Below are positions 36,219 through 44,194 of a stretch of DNA of 64,000 bases, one piece after another. The stretch's first letter is position 1, and every line of letters starts with the position of its first letter. The notes beneath the pieces were generated by a model that worked only from the letters and a program-made list of their open reading frames with translations, was not told the origin of the DNA and did not search any database. Source of the stretch: Bog-473 sp963745665 (GTDB lineage Bacteria > Actinomycetota > Acidimicrobiia > Acidimicrobiales > RAAP-2); NCBI GenBank assembly GCA_963745665.1, contig CAVUYE010000002.1:1860001-1924000 (forward strand), read 5' to 3'. Position numbers and translations under genes: made by a program.

Positions 36219-37052
36219 TCAGGTGCTGGGCGTGACAGGGCTGACGTCGTAGCGCAGCTCTCCGGTCGACACGTCGATGTCGTAATACTCGACGCCCGTC
36301 TCCACCTGCGGGTCGTCGACCGCGAAGGCGACGGCGATCTTGTTCGCAGCGTTGCGGACGATATCGAGGGTCAGCTCGGTAGCGGTCGCAGGACCCAGAG
36401 CGTCTACGGCTTGCGCTCCGAGCCCGGGTGGCCACCGGATCGGCTGCCAGACGAAGGCGTCCACGACCTGGAGCGCCAGGGCTTGCGCTTCGGAGATTCC
36501 ACTCGGATCCGCGTCGTCGAACAGATCAGCCCCAGCTGCCAGATCGATCGCACTCACGCTCCTGCGTGATTTGCAGAGCCGGCAGTTGTGGGCTCTCGCC
36601 CCACGGAGCCTGACCAGTTCGGAGGTCACCGGATCGAGAGTTTGCAGTTTGGCTACCTCGAGGAGAAACGTTTCGTGGGCCACCCAGGGATCGGTCTCGC
36701 CTGACGTCGGCATCGGACGCCATTCCTCGCCGAACATCTCACGCCAGGCCACATCGGCGCGAATCTTCATGTCCTCCGTCCATACGGCGAGGATGACGGC
36801 TGGGGCACCGGCACCGAGTTCGGCGAGCCCGGCGGCTCGAACCTCAGTGGTCAGGGATGCCACATCGATAACCATCTGTTCGGCGAAGGTCATCGCGTCG
36901 GATCTCGGAACGGCAGCAAGAGCCGGGTCGAGACTGGCCCGGGCGATGGTACGGGCCTGCTCCCTCAGGTCGGCCGGCGTGGTCGAGGCGACGGCGCCGA
37001 GCAATTCGTCCCATGCTGCAAATGCCACCGGGGCCTGATCTCGGGCGATCAC
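36219..37052 (-). CDS. Carboxymuconolactone-decarboxylase/AhpD-like protein
   Basis: 277 residues from GTG 37052. The C-terminal half contains ELVRLRGARAHNCRLCKSRRS, the AhpD-type helix with a CxxC pair (Cys-Arg-Leu-Cys) preceding a Ser/Arg-rich turn, and an upstream all-helical domain (PADLREQARTIARAS, FAEQMVIDVASLT). The fold is used in peroxidase-supporting AhpD and in decarboxylases; the CxxC favours a thiol-redox role (inference). It converges on the methyltransferase gene. Confidence 0.7.
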   Translation of the reverse strand: MIARDQAPVAFAAWDELLGAVASTTPADLREQARTIARASLDPALAAVPRSDAMTFAEQMVIDVASLTTEVRAAGLAELGAGAPAVILAVWTEDMKIRADVAWREMFGEEWRPMPTSGETDPWVAHETFLLEVAKLQTLDPVTSELVRLRGARAHNCRLCKSRRSVSAIDLAAGADLFDDADPSGISEAQALALQVVDAFVWQPIRWPPGLGAQAVDALGPATATELTLDIVRNAANKIAVAFAVDDPQVETGVEYYDIDVSTGELRYDVSPVTPST

Positions 37053-37173
37053 ATTTCGACCCTACTGGTCATGTGACGCAACATGAAAAACACCATGGCT
37101 TGGCCATAGCACCGGAACCTGACACCAACCCGATGTTCTTGGAAAGCTTTCGGCGATCGTCCGAGTCGCGTGC

Positions 37174-38046
37174 TTACCAAGCGACGAGCCGGACGCCGTC
37201 TTGGTCGAACGTGATTGTCATGCCTTCGTTCGCCAAGCACACTCGTTCTTCGGCTGAGGGCCAGATGTTATGAGCCTCTATGAGGAGGTCCTCGAGCTCG
37301 TCGTCATTGTGGTAGGGATCGTGGTGAAACAACACGAGGTTCCGAACGCCCGCCCTATCGGCGAATTCCATGGCGTGGGCGAGCCCGGAATGTCCCCAGC
37401 CAACATGCGCCGCATATTCGTGGTCGCGATATTGGGCATCGTGCAACAAGACATCGGCGTCGCGTGCGATGTCATATCCGCTCATCCACTCGGCCGCAAT
37501 CGAACTCAGCTGGGTGCCCAGCGACGGCTCGTGATCGGGGAGGTACACCAACACCCGTCCATCCTCCTCAATCCGATAACCGACGGTCGGGCCCTGATGC
37601 TTCACCTTGCCGGATCGCATCGTTGCTGAGCCGATGGTGACGGCCTCATCGGGCGCGTCGTGGAAGATGAGACGGGCCGGTACGTCGTCCAAGTGGACCG
37701 GGAAGAGCGGAGGAGAAAGATACATCGCAATGCGATCGGAGAGTGGTGCAACCGGGGACGACGGACCCCATATATGAATATCAAGGTTGGAATCGAAGAG
37801 CGGTCGGAAGAACCCGAGACCCTGCAAGTGGTCGAGATGGAGATGGCTGAGCAGGATATGCAGCTCCGGGCACTCGGCTCCCTGCAGGGAAACGCCGAGT
37901 GGCCGTATTCCTGTGCCCGCATCGAGCACGAGGAGGTGGCCGCTTGAAAGTCGCACTTCAACGCAGGACGTATTTCCGCCGTACTTGACTGTTTCCGGAC
38001 CGGGCGCTGCGACCGAGCCGCGGCATCCCCAGACGCGAGCTTGCAT
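37174..38046 (-). CDS. Metallo-beta-lactamase-fold hydrolase (phosphodiesterase-like)
   Basis: 290 residues; the ATG at 38046 overlaps the stop of the PAS gene as TGATG. The N-terminus MQARVWGCRGSVAAPGPE and YGGNTSCVEV are typical of the MBL branch found beside signalling domains. Metal motif HLHLDHLQG (HxHxDH), a later Asp in LHDAQYRDHEY, and His in LVLFHHDPYHND complete the site. It probably hydrolyses a phosphodiester or other ester; cyclic nucleotides are one possibility known for relatives. Coupled to the PAS protein, so it may be the output of that sensor (inference). Confidence 0.8.
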   Translation of the reverse strand: MQARVWGCRGSVAAPGPETVKYGGNTSCVEVRLSSGHLLVLDAGTGIRPLGVSLQGAECPELHILLSHLHLDHLQGLGFFRPLFDSNLDIHIWGPSSPVAPLSDRIAMYLSPPLFPVHLDDVPARLIFHDAPDEAVTIGSATMRSGKVKHQGPTVGYRIEEDGRVLVYLPDHEPSLGTQLSSIAAEWMSGYDIARDADVLLHDAQYRDHEYAAHVGWGHSGLAHAMEFADRAGVRNLVLFHHDPYHNDDELEDLLIEAHNIWPSAEERVCLANEGMTITFDQDGVRLVAW

Positions 38047-38474
38047 CAAACGTCACTTGTGTCGTCGGCAACCTGCCAGAACACCGACACAACCCCGTGC
38101 ATTTCAGCTTCCGTTCCGAGCAACGGATAGGCAGTCGCGTGCACGAGCCTCTGCACGCCATCGAAACCGGTCGCGGCGACGGTCTTGTGAGCGGGGCGAC
38201 GTTCGAAGAAGGCGATCCCAGCAGGCGTGTCCCGCCGACGAAGAGGCTCGCCGTCAGGAGTCTTGAGGTTGAGGATCGCGCCGAACTCCTCCGCGGGCAT
38301 CTCACCTACGTCGCCGTAGGCCTTGCCAATCAGCAGCGCCGCCGCGTCGTTGTAGTACACCAGGACACCGCGAGCGTCCAGAAGGAACATCGGCGTCGCG
38401 AGATTCGAGGCCAGCTCGCGAGCGAGGATCAACGGTAGCGGTTTCGAAATGCTGGCCTGTGCGTCGCGGTCCAC
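38046..38474 (-). CDS. PAS-domain protein
   Basis: About 142 residues from GTG 38474; a TTG at 38510 would add 12. A single PAS fold: ELASNLATPMFLLDARGVLVYYNDAAALLIGK, the usual N-cap, Abeta and Bbeta pattern, and a C-terminal VHATAYPLLGTEAEMHGVVSVF strand pair. No kinase, cyclase or helix-turn-helix domain follows. The stop overlaps the start of the MBL-fold gene, so the two are probably translated together. Ligand unknown. Confidence 0.72.
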   Translation of the reverse strand: MDRDAQASISKPLPLILARELASNLATPMFLLDARGVLVYYNDAAALLIGKAYGDVGEMPAEEFGAILNLKTPDGEPLRRRDTPAGIAFFERRPAHKTVAATGFDGVQRLVHATAYPLLGTEAEMHGVVSVFWQVADDTSDV

Positions 38475-38571
38475 AAATGAGATCGTTGTCGCCCGTAGGC
38501 CCAGACGCAACTACCTGAGCGGAGGCCACGGTGGTGCTGAGGGGCTACGGGGTGGCACACGAGCGGCCCTG

Positions 38572-39909
38572 TTGAGCAAGACTGAGACAGTGGCAGGGCT
38601 CGACGTGGACGCGGGCTCGTTGCCGGATGCGCCGATCACCGTGGGCCCACGGCAGTGGGTCCTTGCGGCGACAGTCTTCGGCCTGATGCTGGTCGAGGGG
38701 TATCGCGAAGGGGGCTTTTGGCCGGCTGACGCGCTCTTGGTTGCCTTGGCCTCGGTCGTCGTGCTTGGCGTCGCCATGGTGCTCGTGCCACCGGATCGGC
38801 GTTCGATGCTCCTCGTGGGCAGCGTCTTGACCCTGGCTCTGTGGTGGTTCGTCCGCGCCATCAGCGTCGAGACCCCGAGGAGCTTCCTTCCTCTGGGTGC
38901 GAGCCTTCTCGGGTTCGGAGCAGCCTTCGTCGCGGTGCGGCCCCTGAGGGGCCGGGCCCGCGAGCTGGGCGGGCTTGGCATGGCCTGCCTCGGTGCTGTC
39001 GGCGCGCTGATTGGTTTCGCTGGCCTCGTCTGGCGCTGGTACCCGATGGCAATACCGACCCAGGGGCTGTGGCGCCTCTCGACCACGCTGACGTATTCCG
39101 ACGCCGCCGGGCTCGTCCTGGGCATGTGCCTCCTCGTGGCCATGGGGGTAAAGACGTGCCCGCTGCTGGCGAGGGTCACGGTCTGCCTGTGCGCCGGCGG
39201 GTTCTTGGCCTCCCAGAGCCGGGGCGCCTACGTGGCCGTTGCCTTTGCCTGCCTGCTCGTACCCTGGCGTCGCTACGTCAGCTTGGCCATCCCCCTGGCC
39301 GCCGGGATCGTCCTCGGTGTCACCGCCATCATCTCCTCGCCCGAGAAGACCCCGGTGCCTTGGCTGGCGGTGGTGGTGGTGATCACGTGCGCCGTTTCGG
39401 CCATCACCCGGTGGGACATCAGCGCGTACCGGGTCCCCCCCAGCGCTCGCGTGGCTCTCGTGGTGGTCGGGCTTGCGCTGGTCGTGGCCGCGGTCGCGGG
39501 GTTGCATCATGAGATCGGCCTGCGTGCTCTGGCCCCCAGCGACCAGGACCGGGCATCCGAATGGTCAGCCGCATGGCACCAGTGGCGCTCGGCGCTGCTG
39601 CTCGGGGTCGGGCCGGACCGGCTGCTTCTCTTCCACGCGTCTGACGGCTCGTTCGCACACTTCGCGCACAATGAGTACCTCCAAATTGCCGCGGACGCGG
39701 GAATCATCGGATTGGCGCTCCTAGCTACAACTGGGATTGCAGCTGCGCGGACGGTGTGCCGCAGCGACGCGCTTGCTTCTTGCGCGACGTCCGCGTTAGT
39801 TTGCCTTGCAATCGGGGGTGCATTCGATTTCGACTGGCATCTCCCCCTCCTCGGACTGGCCGGTGGGTGGTGTGCGGGGCTCGCGGCCCGGGGAGGCGGA
39901 ACGGCGTGA
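38572..39909 (+). CDS. O-antigen ligase (Wzy/WaaL)-like membrane protein
   Basis: About 445 residues with roughly eleven hydrophobic segments. Start uncertain: TTG 38572 or GTG 38590; the frame remains open to 38449. The family features are present: a periplasmic-loop motif SRGAYVAVAFACLLVPW in the middle and, in the second large loop, GVGPDRLLLFH followed by FAHNEYLQIAADAGIIGLAL, the Wzy_C His-Asn-x-Tyr-Leu pattern. Such proteins join glycan chains to lipid or protein acceptors. The stop overlaps the GTG of the secreted repeat protein (GTGA), suggesting the two work together. Confidence 0.75.
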   Translation: MSKTETVAGLDVDAGSLPDAPITVGPRQWVLAATVFGLMLVEGYREGGFWPADALLVALASVVVLGVAMVLVPPDRRSMLLVGSVLTLALWWFVRAISVETPRSFLPLGASLLGFGAAFVAVRPLRGRARELGGLGMACLGAVGALIGFAGLVWRWYPMAIPTQGLWRLSTTLTYSDAAGLVLGMCLLVAMGVKTCPLLARVTVCLCAGGFLASQSRGAYVAVAFACLLVPWRRYVSLAIPLAAGIVLGVTAIISSPEKTPVPWLAVVVVITCAVSAITRWDISAYRVPPSARVALVVVGLALVVAAVAGLHHEIGLRALAPSDQDRASEWSAAWHQWRSALLLGVGPDRLLLFHASDGSFAHFAHNEYLQIAADAGIIGLALLATTGIAAARTVCRSDALASCATSALVCLAIGGAFDFDWHLPLLGLAGGWCAGLAARGGGTA

Positions 39910-41795
39910 AAAACCTGCTCAAGGTCTTCGGCGTCATCGGAGGTTCGGCCCTTCTCTTCGGGATTCTCTACCCGATGGCCTTCCGGAGCACCGCGCTCGA
40001 CAATGTGCTCGGCGTGGATTCCACCGTGGGTAGCTGCAGCACCGTCGGTGGCCAGAGCACCGTCGGCGGTCAGAGCACGGTGGGAGATGAATCGGCTGTC
40101 TGTTCCCCGGACACCGTCACCTTCAACTCCGACGGCGGCGCTGCGGTCTCCTCGGTGAGCGGTCCCGACGGCACCTCGTTCAGCCTTCCTTCTGACACCT
40201 ACCTTGGCCACGCCTTCAAGGGCTGGTTCACCGCGGCAACCGGTGGCACCGAGGTTGGTGGCGCCGGCTCGTCCTACACCATCCCCTCGGGAGGCATCAC
40301 CCTCTACGCCCAGTGGACGGCGAATGCCACCGACACCGTCACCTTCAACTCCGAGGGCGGCAGCGCGGTGGCCTCAGACATGGGGCTCGAGGGGACCACC
40401 ATCACCTTGCCGACGGCACCCACCTACGCCGGCCACACCTTCGACGGCTGGTTCGTTGCCGCGAGCGGCGGTGCCGCGCTCACCTCGCCGTACACCTTGA
40501 CCGTCTCGACGACCCTCTACGCCCAGTGGACGGCGAATGCCACCGACACCGTCACCTTCAACTCCGAGGGCGGCAGCGCGGTGGCCTCAGACATGGGGCT
40601 CGAGGGGACCACCATCACCTTGCCGACGGCACCCACCTACGCCGGCCACACCTTCGACGGCTGGTTCGTTGCCGCGAGCGGCGGTGCCGCGCTCACCTCG
40701 CCGTACACCTTGACCGTCTCGACGACCCTCTACGCCCAGTGGACGGCGAATGCCACCGACACCGTCACCTTCAACTCCGAGGGCGGCAGCGCGGTGGCCT
40801 CAGACATGGGGCTCGAGGGGACCACCATCACCTTGCCGACGGCACCCACCTACGCCGGCCACACCTTCGACGGCTGGTTCGTTGCCGCGAGCGGCGGTGC
40901 CGCGCTCACCTCGCCGTACACCTTGATCGTCTCGACGACCCTCTACGCCCACTGGACGGCGAATGCCCCGCCGCCCCCTCCTCCTCCCGTCACTTCCCCT
41001 TCTACCGTCGGTCATGGTTATTGGCTGGACGGATCCGATGGCGGGATCTTCAGCTTCGGCGCAGCGCAGTTCTACGGCTCGACCGGGAGCCTGATTCTCC
41101 AACGGCCAGTCGTCGGCATCGTGCCGACCAAAGACCATGGGGGTTACTGGCTCGACGCCTCCGACGGTGGCGTCTTCTCTTACGGCGACACCCAGTTCTA
41201 CGGCTCGATCCCGGGTCTTGGTCTGCACCCCGCGGGTTCGCATCTGCCGAACAGCCTGAATGCCTCGATCGTCGCCATGGTGCCCTCAATCGACGACAAC
41301 GGGTACTTCATGGTGGCCTCCGACGGTGGGGTGTTCGCCTTCGGTGACGCCCACTTCGCCGGGTCGTGCCCGGGCATAGGGGGCTGTGCGGGCGCCGCGG
41401 TGGCCGTCATGCCCGACGCCAGCGGCAACGGCTACTGGCTGGTGACCCAAACCGGCAATGTGTATACCTTCGGGGATGCCACAGCGTACGGCGCTCCGGG
41501 CAACACCGGCTCTCCAGTGACTTCGGCAGTGAGCACTCCAAACGGTGGCGGTTACTGGATCCTCACGGCAAACGGCACTGTGTACAACTACGGCGACGCC
41601 GCTAACGACGGCGATGCTGCAGGCGCCTTTGGAGGCATCGATCCAGCCACGGCCGTCTTCACCACGTCAGACGGCGGTGGTTATTGGATCGCCTCGGCGA
41701 ATGGGACCGTCGACCCGTACGGCGATGCACCCAACGACGGCGGCATGTCGGGGACCCATCTCAACGGGTCCATCATCGCTGCGACGGGATTCTGA
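39906..41795 (+). CDS. Secreted protein with InlB-type repeats and six propeller-like repeats
   Basis: 629 residues from GTG 39906. An N-terminal signal/anchor (LLKVFGVIGGSALLFGILY) is followed by a six-residue repeat (STVGxx, four times plus SAVCSP), four Listeria-Bacteroides InlB-type B repeats (TVTFNSEGG ... GHTFDGWF ... TTLYAQW), a Pro-rich linker, and six repeats of ~40 residues with GYWL/F...DGG(I/V)F.(F/Y)GD. Blade 2 has an insertion (LHPAGSHLPNSL) and blade 3 a Cys pair (SCPGIGGC), both shared with the protein at 60398-62887. Probably extracellular and adhesive or structural; no catalytic site recognised. No cell-wall sorting signal (LPxTG) at the C-terminus. Confidence 0.8.
   Translation: MKNLLKVFGVIGGSALLFGILYPMAFRSTALDNVLGVDSTVGSCSTVGGQSTVGGQSTVGDESAVCSPDTVTFNSDGGAAVSSVSGPDGTSFSLPSDTYLGHAFKGWFTAATGGTEVGGAGSSYTIPSGGITLYAQWTANATDTVTFNSEGGSAVASDMGLEGTTITLPTAPTYAGHTFDGWFVAASGGAALTSPYTLTVSTTLYAQWTANATDTVTFNSEGGSAVASDMGLEGTTITLPTAPTYAGHTFDGWFVAASGGAALTSPYTLTVSTTLYAQWTANATDTVTFNSEGGSAVASDMGLEGTTITLPTAPTYAGHTFDGWFVAASGGAALTSPYTLIVSTTLYAHWTANAPPPPPPPVTSPSTVGHGYWLDGSDGGIFSFGAAQFYGSTGSLILQRPVVGIVPTKDHGGYWLDASDGGVFSYGDTQFYGSIPGLGLHPAGSHLPNSLNASIVAMVPSIDDNGYFMVASDGGVFAFGDAHFAGSCPGIGGCAGAAVAVMPDASGNGYWLVTQTGNVYTFGDATAYGAPGNTGSPVTSAVSTPNGGGYWILTANGTVYNYGDAANDGDAAGAFGGIDPATAVFTTSDGGGYWIASANGTVDPYGDAPNDGGMSGTHLNGSIIAATGF
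40020..40091 (+). repeat. Four 18-bp tandem units (STVGxx hexapeptide)
   Basis: In-frame units STVGSC, STVGGQ, STVGGQ and STVGDE, followed by a degenerate SAVCSP, lie between the membrane segment and the first InlB-type repeat. The Cys residues in the first and fifth units could form a disulfide. Confidence 0.85.
40326..40964 (+). repeat. Three nearly identical 213-bp tandem repeats
   Basis: Unit starts at 40326, 40539 and 40752; each encodes 71 residues. The first two appear identical in protein; the third differs only by Thr to Ile and Gln to His near its end. A fourth, divergent copy lies upstream (about 40107-40325). Near-identity at DNA level indicates recent duplication or gene conversion, or collapse/expansion during assembly. 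Confidence 0.92.
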
Positions 41796-41981
41796 TTTGC
41801 CTCCAGGGGCACCCTCGTACCTTGCCGACGGGTAGGCGAGCGAGGCGAGCAAGGCGAGCGAGTTACCCCCCACCAAGTGCTGCTCAGGTTCGGAGACGAC
41901 GTAGCAACGTTCTGACAGGGTTGGAACCCGACCGTTCCCCGACGTGGCATTTAGGGTCCGGTCTCGGCGTCAGGGGACCCG
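41796..41981. other. Intergenic region with three 9-bp tandem repeats and a -10-like element
   Basis: AGGCGAGCG, AGGCGAGCA, AGGCGAGCG occupy 41834-41860. TAGGGT at 41952-41957 could be a -10 box for the following gene, giving a leader of about 18 nt with an AGGGGA ribosome-binding site before GTG 41982. No matching -35. Confidence 0.4.
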
Positions 41982-42953
41982 GTGAAGGGCTTCGTCGCTG
42001 TCGGGCTCTCGGTCGGGCTGGCTGTGGCCGTGATTGGGACCGCCATTCTGGCTTCGGCGGCCTCGCTGCTCGGTGTAGGTGGCGGGGTTCCGGCGGCATC
42101 TTCGGCAGCGACAGCGCAGATCCCGCCAGCCATGCTGACGCTCTACCAGCAGGCGGCGGAAACTTGTCCCGGACTGCCCTGGACGATCCTGGCCGCCATC
42201 GGCACCGTGGAGTCCGACAACGGGCAATCTGACCTCCCGGGCGTCCACAGTGGCGCCAACGCCGCCGGAGCGGAAGGACCGATGCAGTTCAAGCCGGCCA
42301 CCTTCGCGGCCTATGACGAGCCGGTCCCACCCGGAGGGGCGGACCCGCCGAGCCCGTACGACGCGACGGACGCCGTCTACGCGGCGGCTCGCCTCTTGTG
42401 TGCCGACGGCGGTGCCGGTGGGGCCGACCTGTCCGGTGCGGTCTACGCGTACAACCATTCGACGGCGTACGTCGCGCAGGTGCTGGCGCTGGCTCAGTCC
42501 TACGCGGCGACCACCGCCACCGCCACTGCCACTGCCACCCCGGTCAGCGCGGACAGTGCCGGCCCGATCGCGGTGTCGTGGGCGCTTGCGCAGATCGGCA
42601 CGCCCTATGTGTGGGGTGGGGAGACGCCGGGCGTCGGCTTCGACTGTTCAGGCCTGGTGCAGGCCGCCTACGCCGTGGCGGGTGTGGCACTCCCTCGGGT
42701 AGCCCAGGACCAGTACGACACGACGCCGAAACTGGCGCCGGATGCGCCACTGGCGCCCGGTGACCTCGTCTTCTTCGGGGGCGGTCCGGGCTCCATCGAT
42801 CACGTCGGGCTCTTCGTGGGTGTCACCGGCGGCCAGGACGTCATGGTCGACGCTCCCCATACGGGTGCCGTTGTGCGGGCCGAGGCCTTCCCGACGACGG
42901 TGGGGGCGTCTTTCGGGAGCCTGCTCTTCGTGGGGGCGACGCGGCCGCTCTGA
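41982..42953 (+). CDS. Lytic transglycosylase-NlpC/P60 peptidoglycan hydrolase
   Basis: 323 residues from GTG 41982 with an N-terminal signal/anchor (GLSVGLAVAVIGTAILASAAS). A transglycosylase domain follows: AAIGTVESDNGQSD holds the catalytic Glu, then GAEGPMQFKPATF and VYAYNHSTAYV. A Thr/Ala linker leads to an NlpC/P60 domain with the nucleophile in VGFDCSGLVQ, His in DHVGLFVG and a third polar residue near VDAPHTG. It would cut both glycan and stem peptide. This pairing occurs in chromosomal wall hydrolases and in conjugation systems; no transfer genes are nearby, so a wall-remodelling role is likelier. Confidence 0.88.
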   Translation: MKGFVAVGLSVGLAVAVIGTAILASAASLLGVGGGVPAASSAATAQIPPAMLTLYQQAAETCPGLPWTILAAIGTVESDNGQSDLPGVHSGANAAGAEGPMQFKPATFAAYDEPVPPGGADPPSPYDATDAVYAAARLLCADGGAGGADLSGAVYAYNHSTAYVAQVLALAQSYAATTATATATATPVSADSAGPIAVSWALAQIGTPYVWGGETPGVGFDCSGLVQAAYAVAGVALPRVAQDQYDTTPKLAPDAPLAPGDLVFFGGGPGSIDHVGLFVGVTGGQDVMVDAPHTGAVVRAEAFPTTVGASFGSLLFVGATRPL

Positions 42954-43042
42954 AGTCTGTGTGTCACCGCCGGAATCATGCACCGTAAGGTCGGGCAGCA
43001 AAGCACGCTATCGACCCGCCCACCGACGAGGGAGAACGAGGC

Positions 43043-43726
43043 ATGACGGTGACACTGATCACGGGGGCCAACAAGGGGCTCGGCTACGAGACCGCCCGTC
43101 GGCTCATCGCCGAAGGGCACACCGTCTACGTCGGGGCGCGCAGCGCCGAGCGGGGAGCAGCGGCCGCAGCCGAGCTCGGCAGTCAGTTCGTCCAGCTCGA
43201 CGTCACGGATGACGCGTCCGTGCAGCGGGCCTTGGGTGCCATCGGCGAACGCGAAGGCCGGCTCGACGTGCTGGTGAACAATGCCGGGGTGAGCGCGGTG
43301 GATGTCAGTGGACCGGTCGCGCTCGAGGTCTTCGACACCAACGCCATCGGCCTGATCCGCGTCACCCAGGCGGCCCTCCCGCTGCTGCAGAAGTCCGGGA
43401 ACCCGGTCGTGGTCAACGTCTCCAGCGCGCTCGGATCGTTCTGGGCCGTCACCAACCCGGAGCGCCGCCAGTTCCACTTTCCCTCCATCGTCTACGGAGC
43501 GAGCAAGGCCGCTGTCTCGATGCTCACCGTGCAGTACGCGAAGACGTATCCGGAGATCAAGTTCAACGCGGTCGAGCCCGGCTTCACCGCGACCGACCTC
43601 ACCCCCTTCAGTGCGGCCGGTCAGCCGGTCGAAGTCGGTGCAGAGGTCATCGTACGCATGGCGACCATCGGCAAGCAGGGCCCCACCGGAACCTTTCGTG
43701 AGAACGAGGGGGAGCTCGCCTGGTAG
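43043..43726 (+). CDS. Short-chain dehydrogenase/reductase
   Basis: 227 residues from ATG 43043 after a GGGAGAACGAGG ribosome-binding site. Classical SDR motifs: TLITGANKGLGYETA (TGxxxGxG), the Asp in QLDVTDD, VLVNNAGV (NNAG), Ser in VNVSSALGSF and YGASKAAV (YxxxK). The ARSAER segment after the second strand favours NADP(H). The C-terminus is short. Resembles carbonyl-reductase-like SDRs; substrate unknown. Confidence 0.88.
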   Translation: MTVTLITGANKGLGYETARRLIAEGHTVYVGARSAERGAAAAAELGSQFVQLDVTDDASVQRALGAIGEREGRLDVLVNNAGVSAVDVSGPVALEVFDTNAIGLIRVTQAALPLLQKSGNPVVVNVSSALGSFWAVTNPERRQFHFPSIVYGASKAAVSMLTVQYAKTYPEIKFNAVEPGFTATDLTPFSAAGQPVEVGAEVIVRMATIGKQGPTGTFRENEGELAW

Positions 43727-43742
43727 ACGGCCGGAGCACCCT

Positions 43743-44048
43743 TCATTCCTGCCGCTCCGCGTCCGCGCAACCGGGGCGGTGCCCCTCCATGGCTCCGCAC
43801 TCCGCACAGATACGATCGGCAAAGCAGGCGGGATCACCGCCCTCCGGCTCGGCGTCGGCAGCCTCTTCGTCGCAGGCCCGGCATTGGAGGGTCGAGCCCA
43901 GCCGCTCCGCCCTCCCCGCGGCGGTGAGGATCCACGGGCGCTCCTGCCAGGGCGGCCGGTGCCGCACGTGCTGGCGGTGGCCGCATTCGAGCAGGGCCAC
44001 CCAGTCCCCCACCTCGTCGGGGTCGAAGGCCACGATCGCACGCTGCAC
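43743..44048 (-). CDS. DUF3565-family protein with C-terminal Cys motif
   Basis: 101 residues from GTG 44048. The N-terminal two thirds match DUF3565: VAFDPDEVGDWVALLECGHRQHVRHRPPWQERPW, with conserved CGH and HVRH segments, then LQCRACDEE. A further Cys pair (RICAECGAMEGHRPGC) extends the C-terminus, so two metal sites are possible. Function unknown in the family. It follows a 38-residue ORF by 2 bp; both diverge from marR. Confidence 0.75.
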   Translation of the reverse strand: MQRAIVAFDPDEVGDWVALLECGHRQHVRHRPPWQERPWILTAAGRAERLGSTLQCRACDEEAADAEPEGGDPACFADRICAECGAMEGHRPGCADAERQE

Positions 44049-44050
44049 GA

Positions 44051-44167
44051 CTACGCCGCCCCTGGGGCCGCCGGATCGTCGCCAGCGGGCTTGGCGGCGG
44101 GCAGGTCGGCCCGCCGCAAGGTGCGCACGCGCTCGGCCAGGCGCTCCCCGGGATCCACCTTATCCAT
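44051..44167 (-). CDS. Possible 38-residue protein upstream of the DUF3565 gene
   Basis: ATG 44167 to TAG 44051. Sequence begins MDKVDPGERLAERVRTLRRA and ends in an Ala/Pro-rich tail. The start codon overlaps the left half of the marR operator, and TAACAT nine bases upstream is a possible -10. Not recognised; no ribosome-binding site, but a leaderless message would not need one. It may be only a leader ORF. Confidence 0.4.
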   Translation of the reverse strand: MDKVDPGERLAERVRTLRRADLPAAKPAGDDPAAPGAA

Positions 44168-44194
44168 CGTGAGGCGATGTTATCGTAAGACGAT
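44166..44194. promoter_or_regulatory. Double palindromic operator between marR and the divergent small ORF/DUF3565 unit
   Basis: ATCGTGAGGCGAT (44166-44178) and ATCGTAAGACGAT (44182-44194) are near-identical copies, centres 16 bp apart; the second is a perfect 5-3-5 palindrome (ATCGT-AAG-ACGAT). They cover both divergent start codons and overlap candidate -10 boxes TATCGT (44181-44186, plus) and TAACAT (44182-44177, minus). Autorepression by the adjacent MarR protein is the natural reading. Confidence 0.65.

Noticed and set aside
40326..40964. CRISPR-like periodicity
   Set aside because: The 213-bp units have no spacers, are in frame and encode InlB-type repeats.
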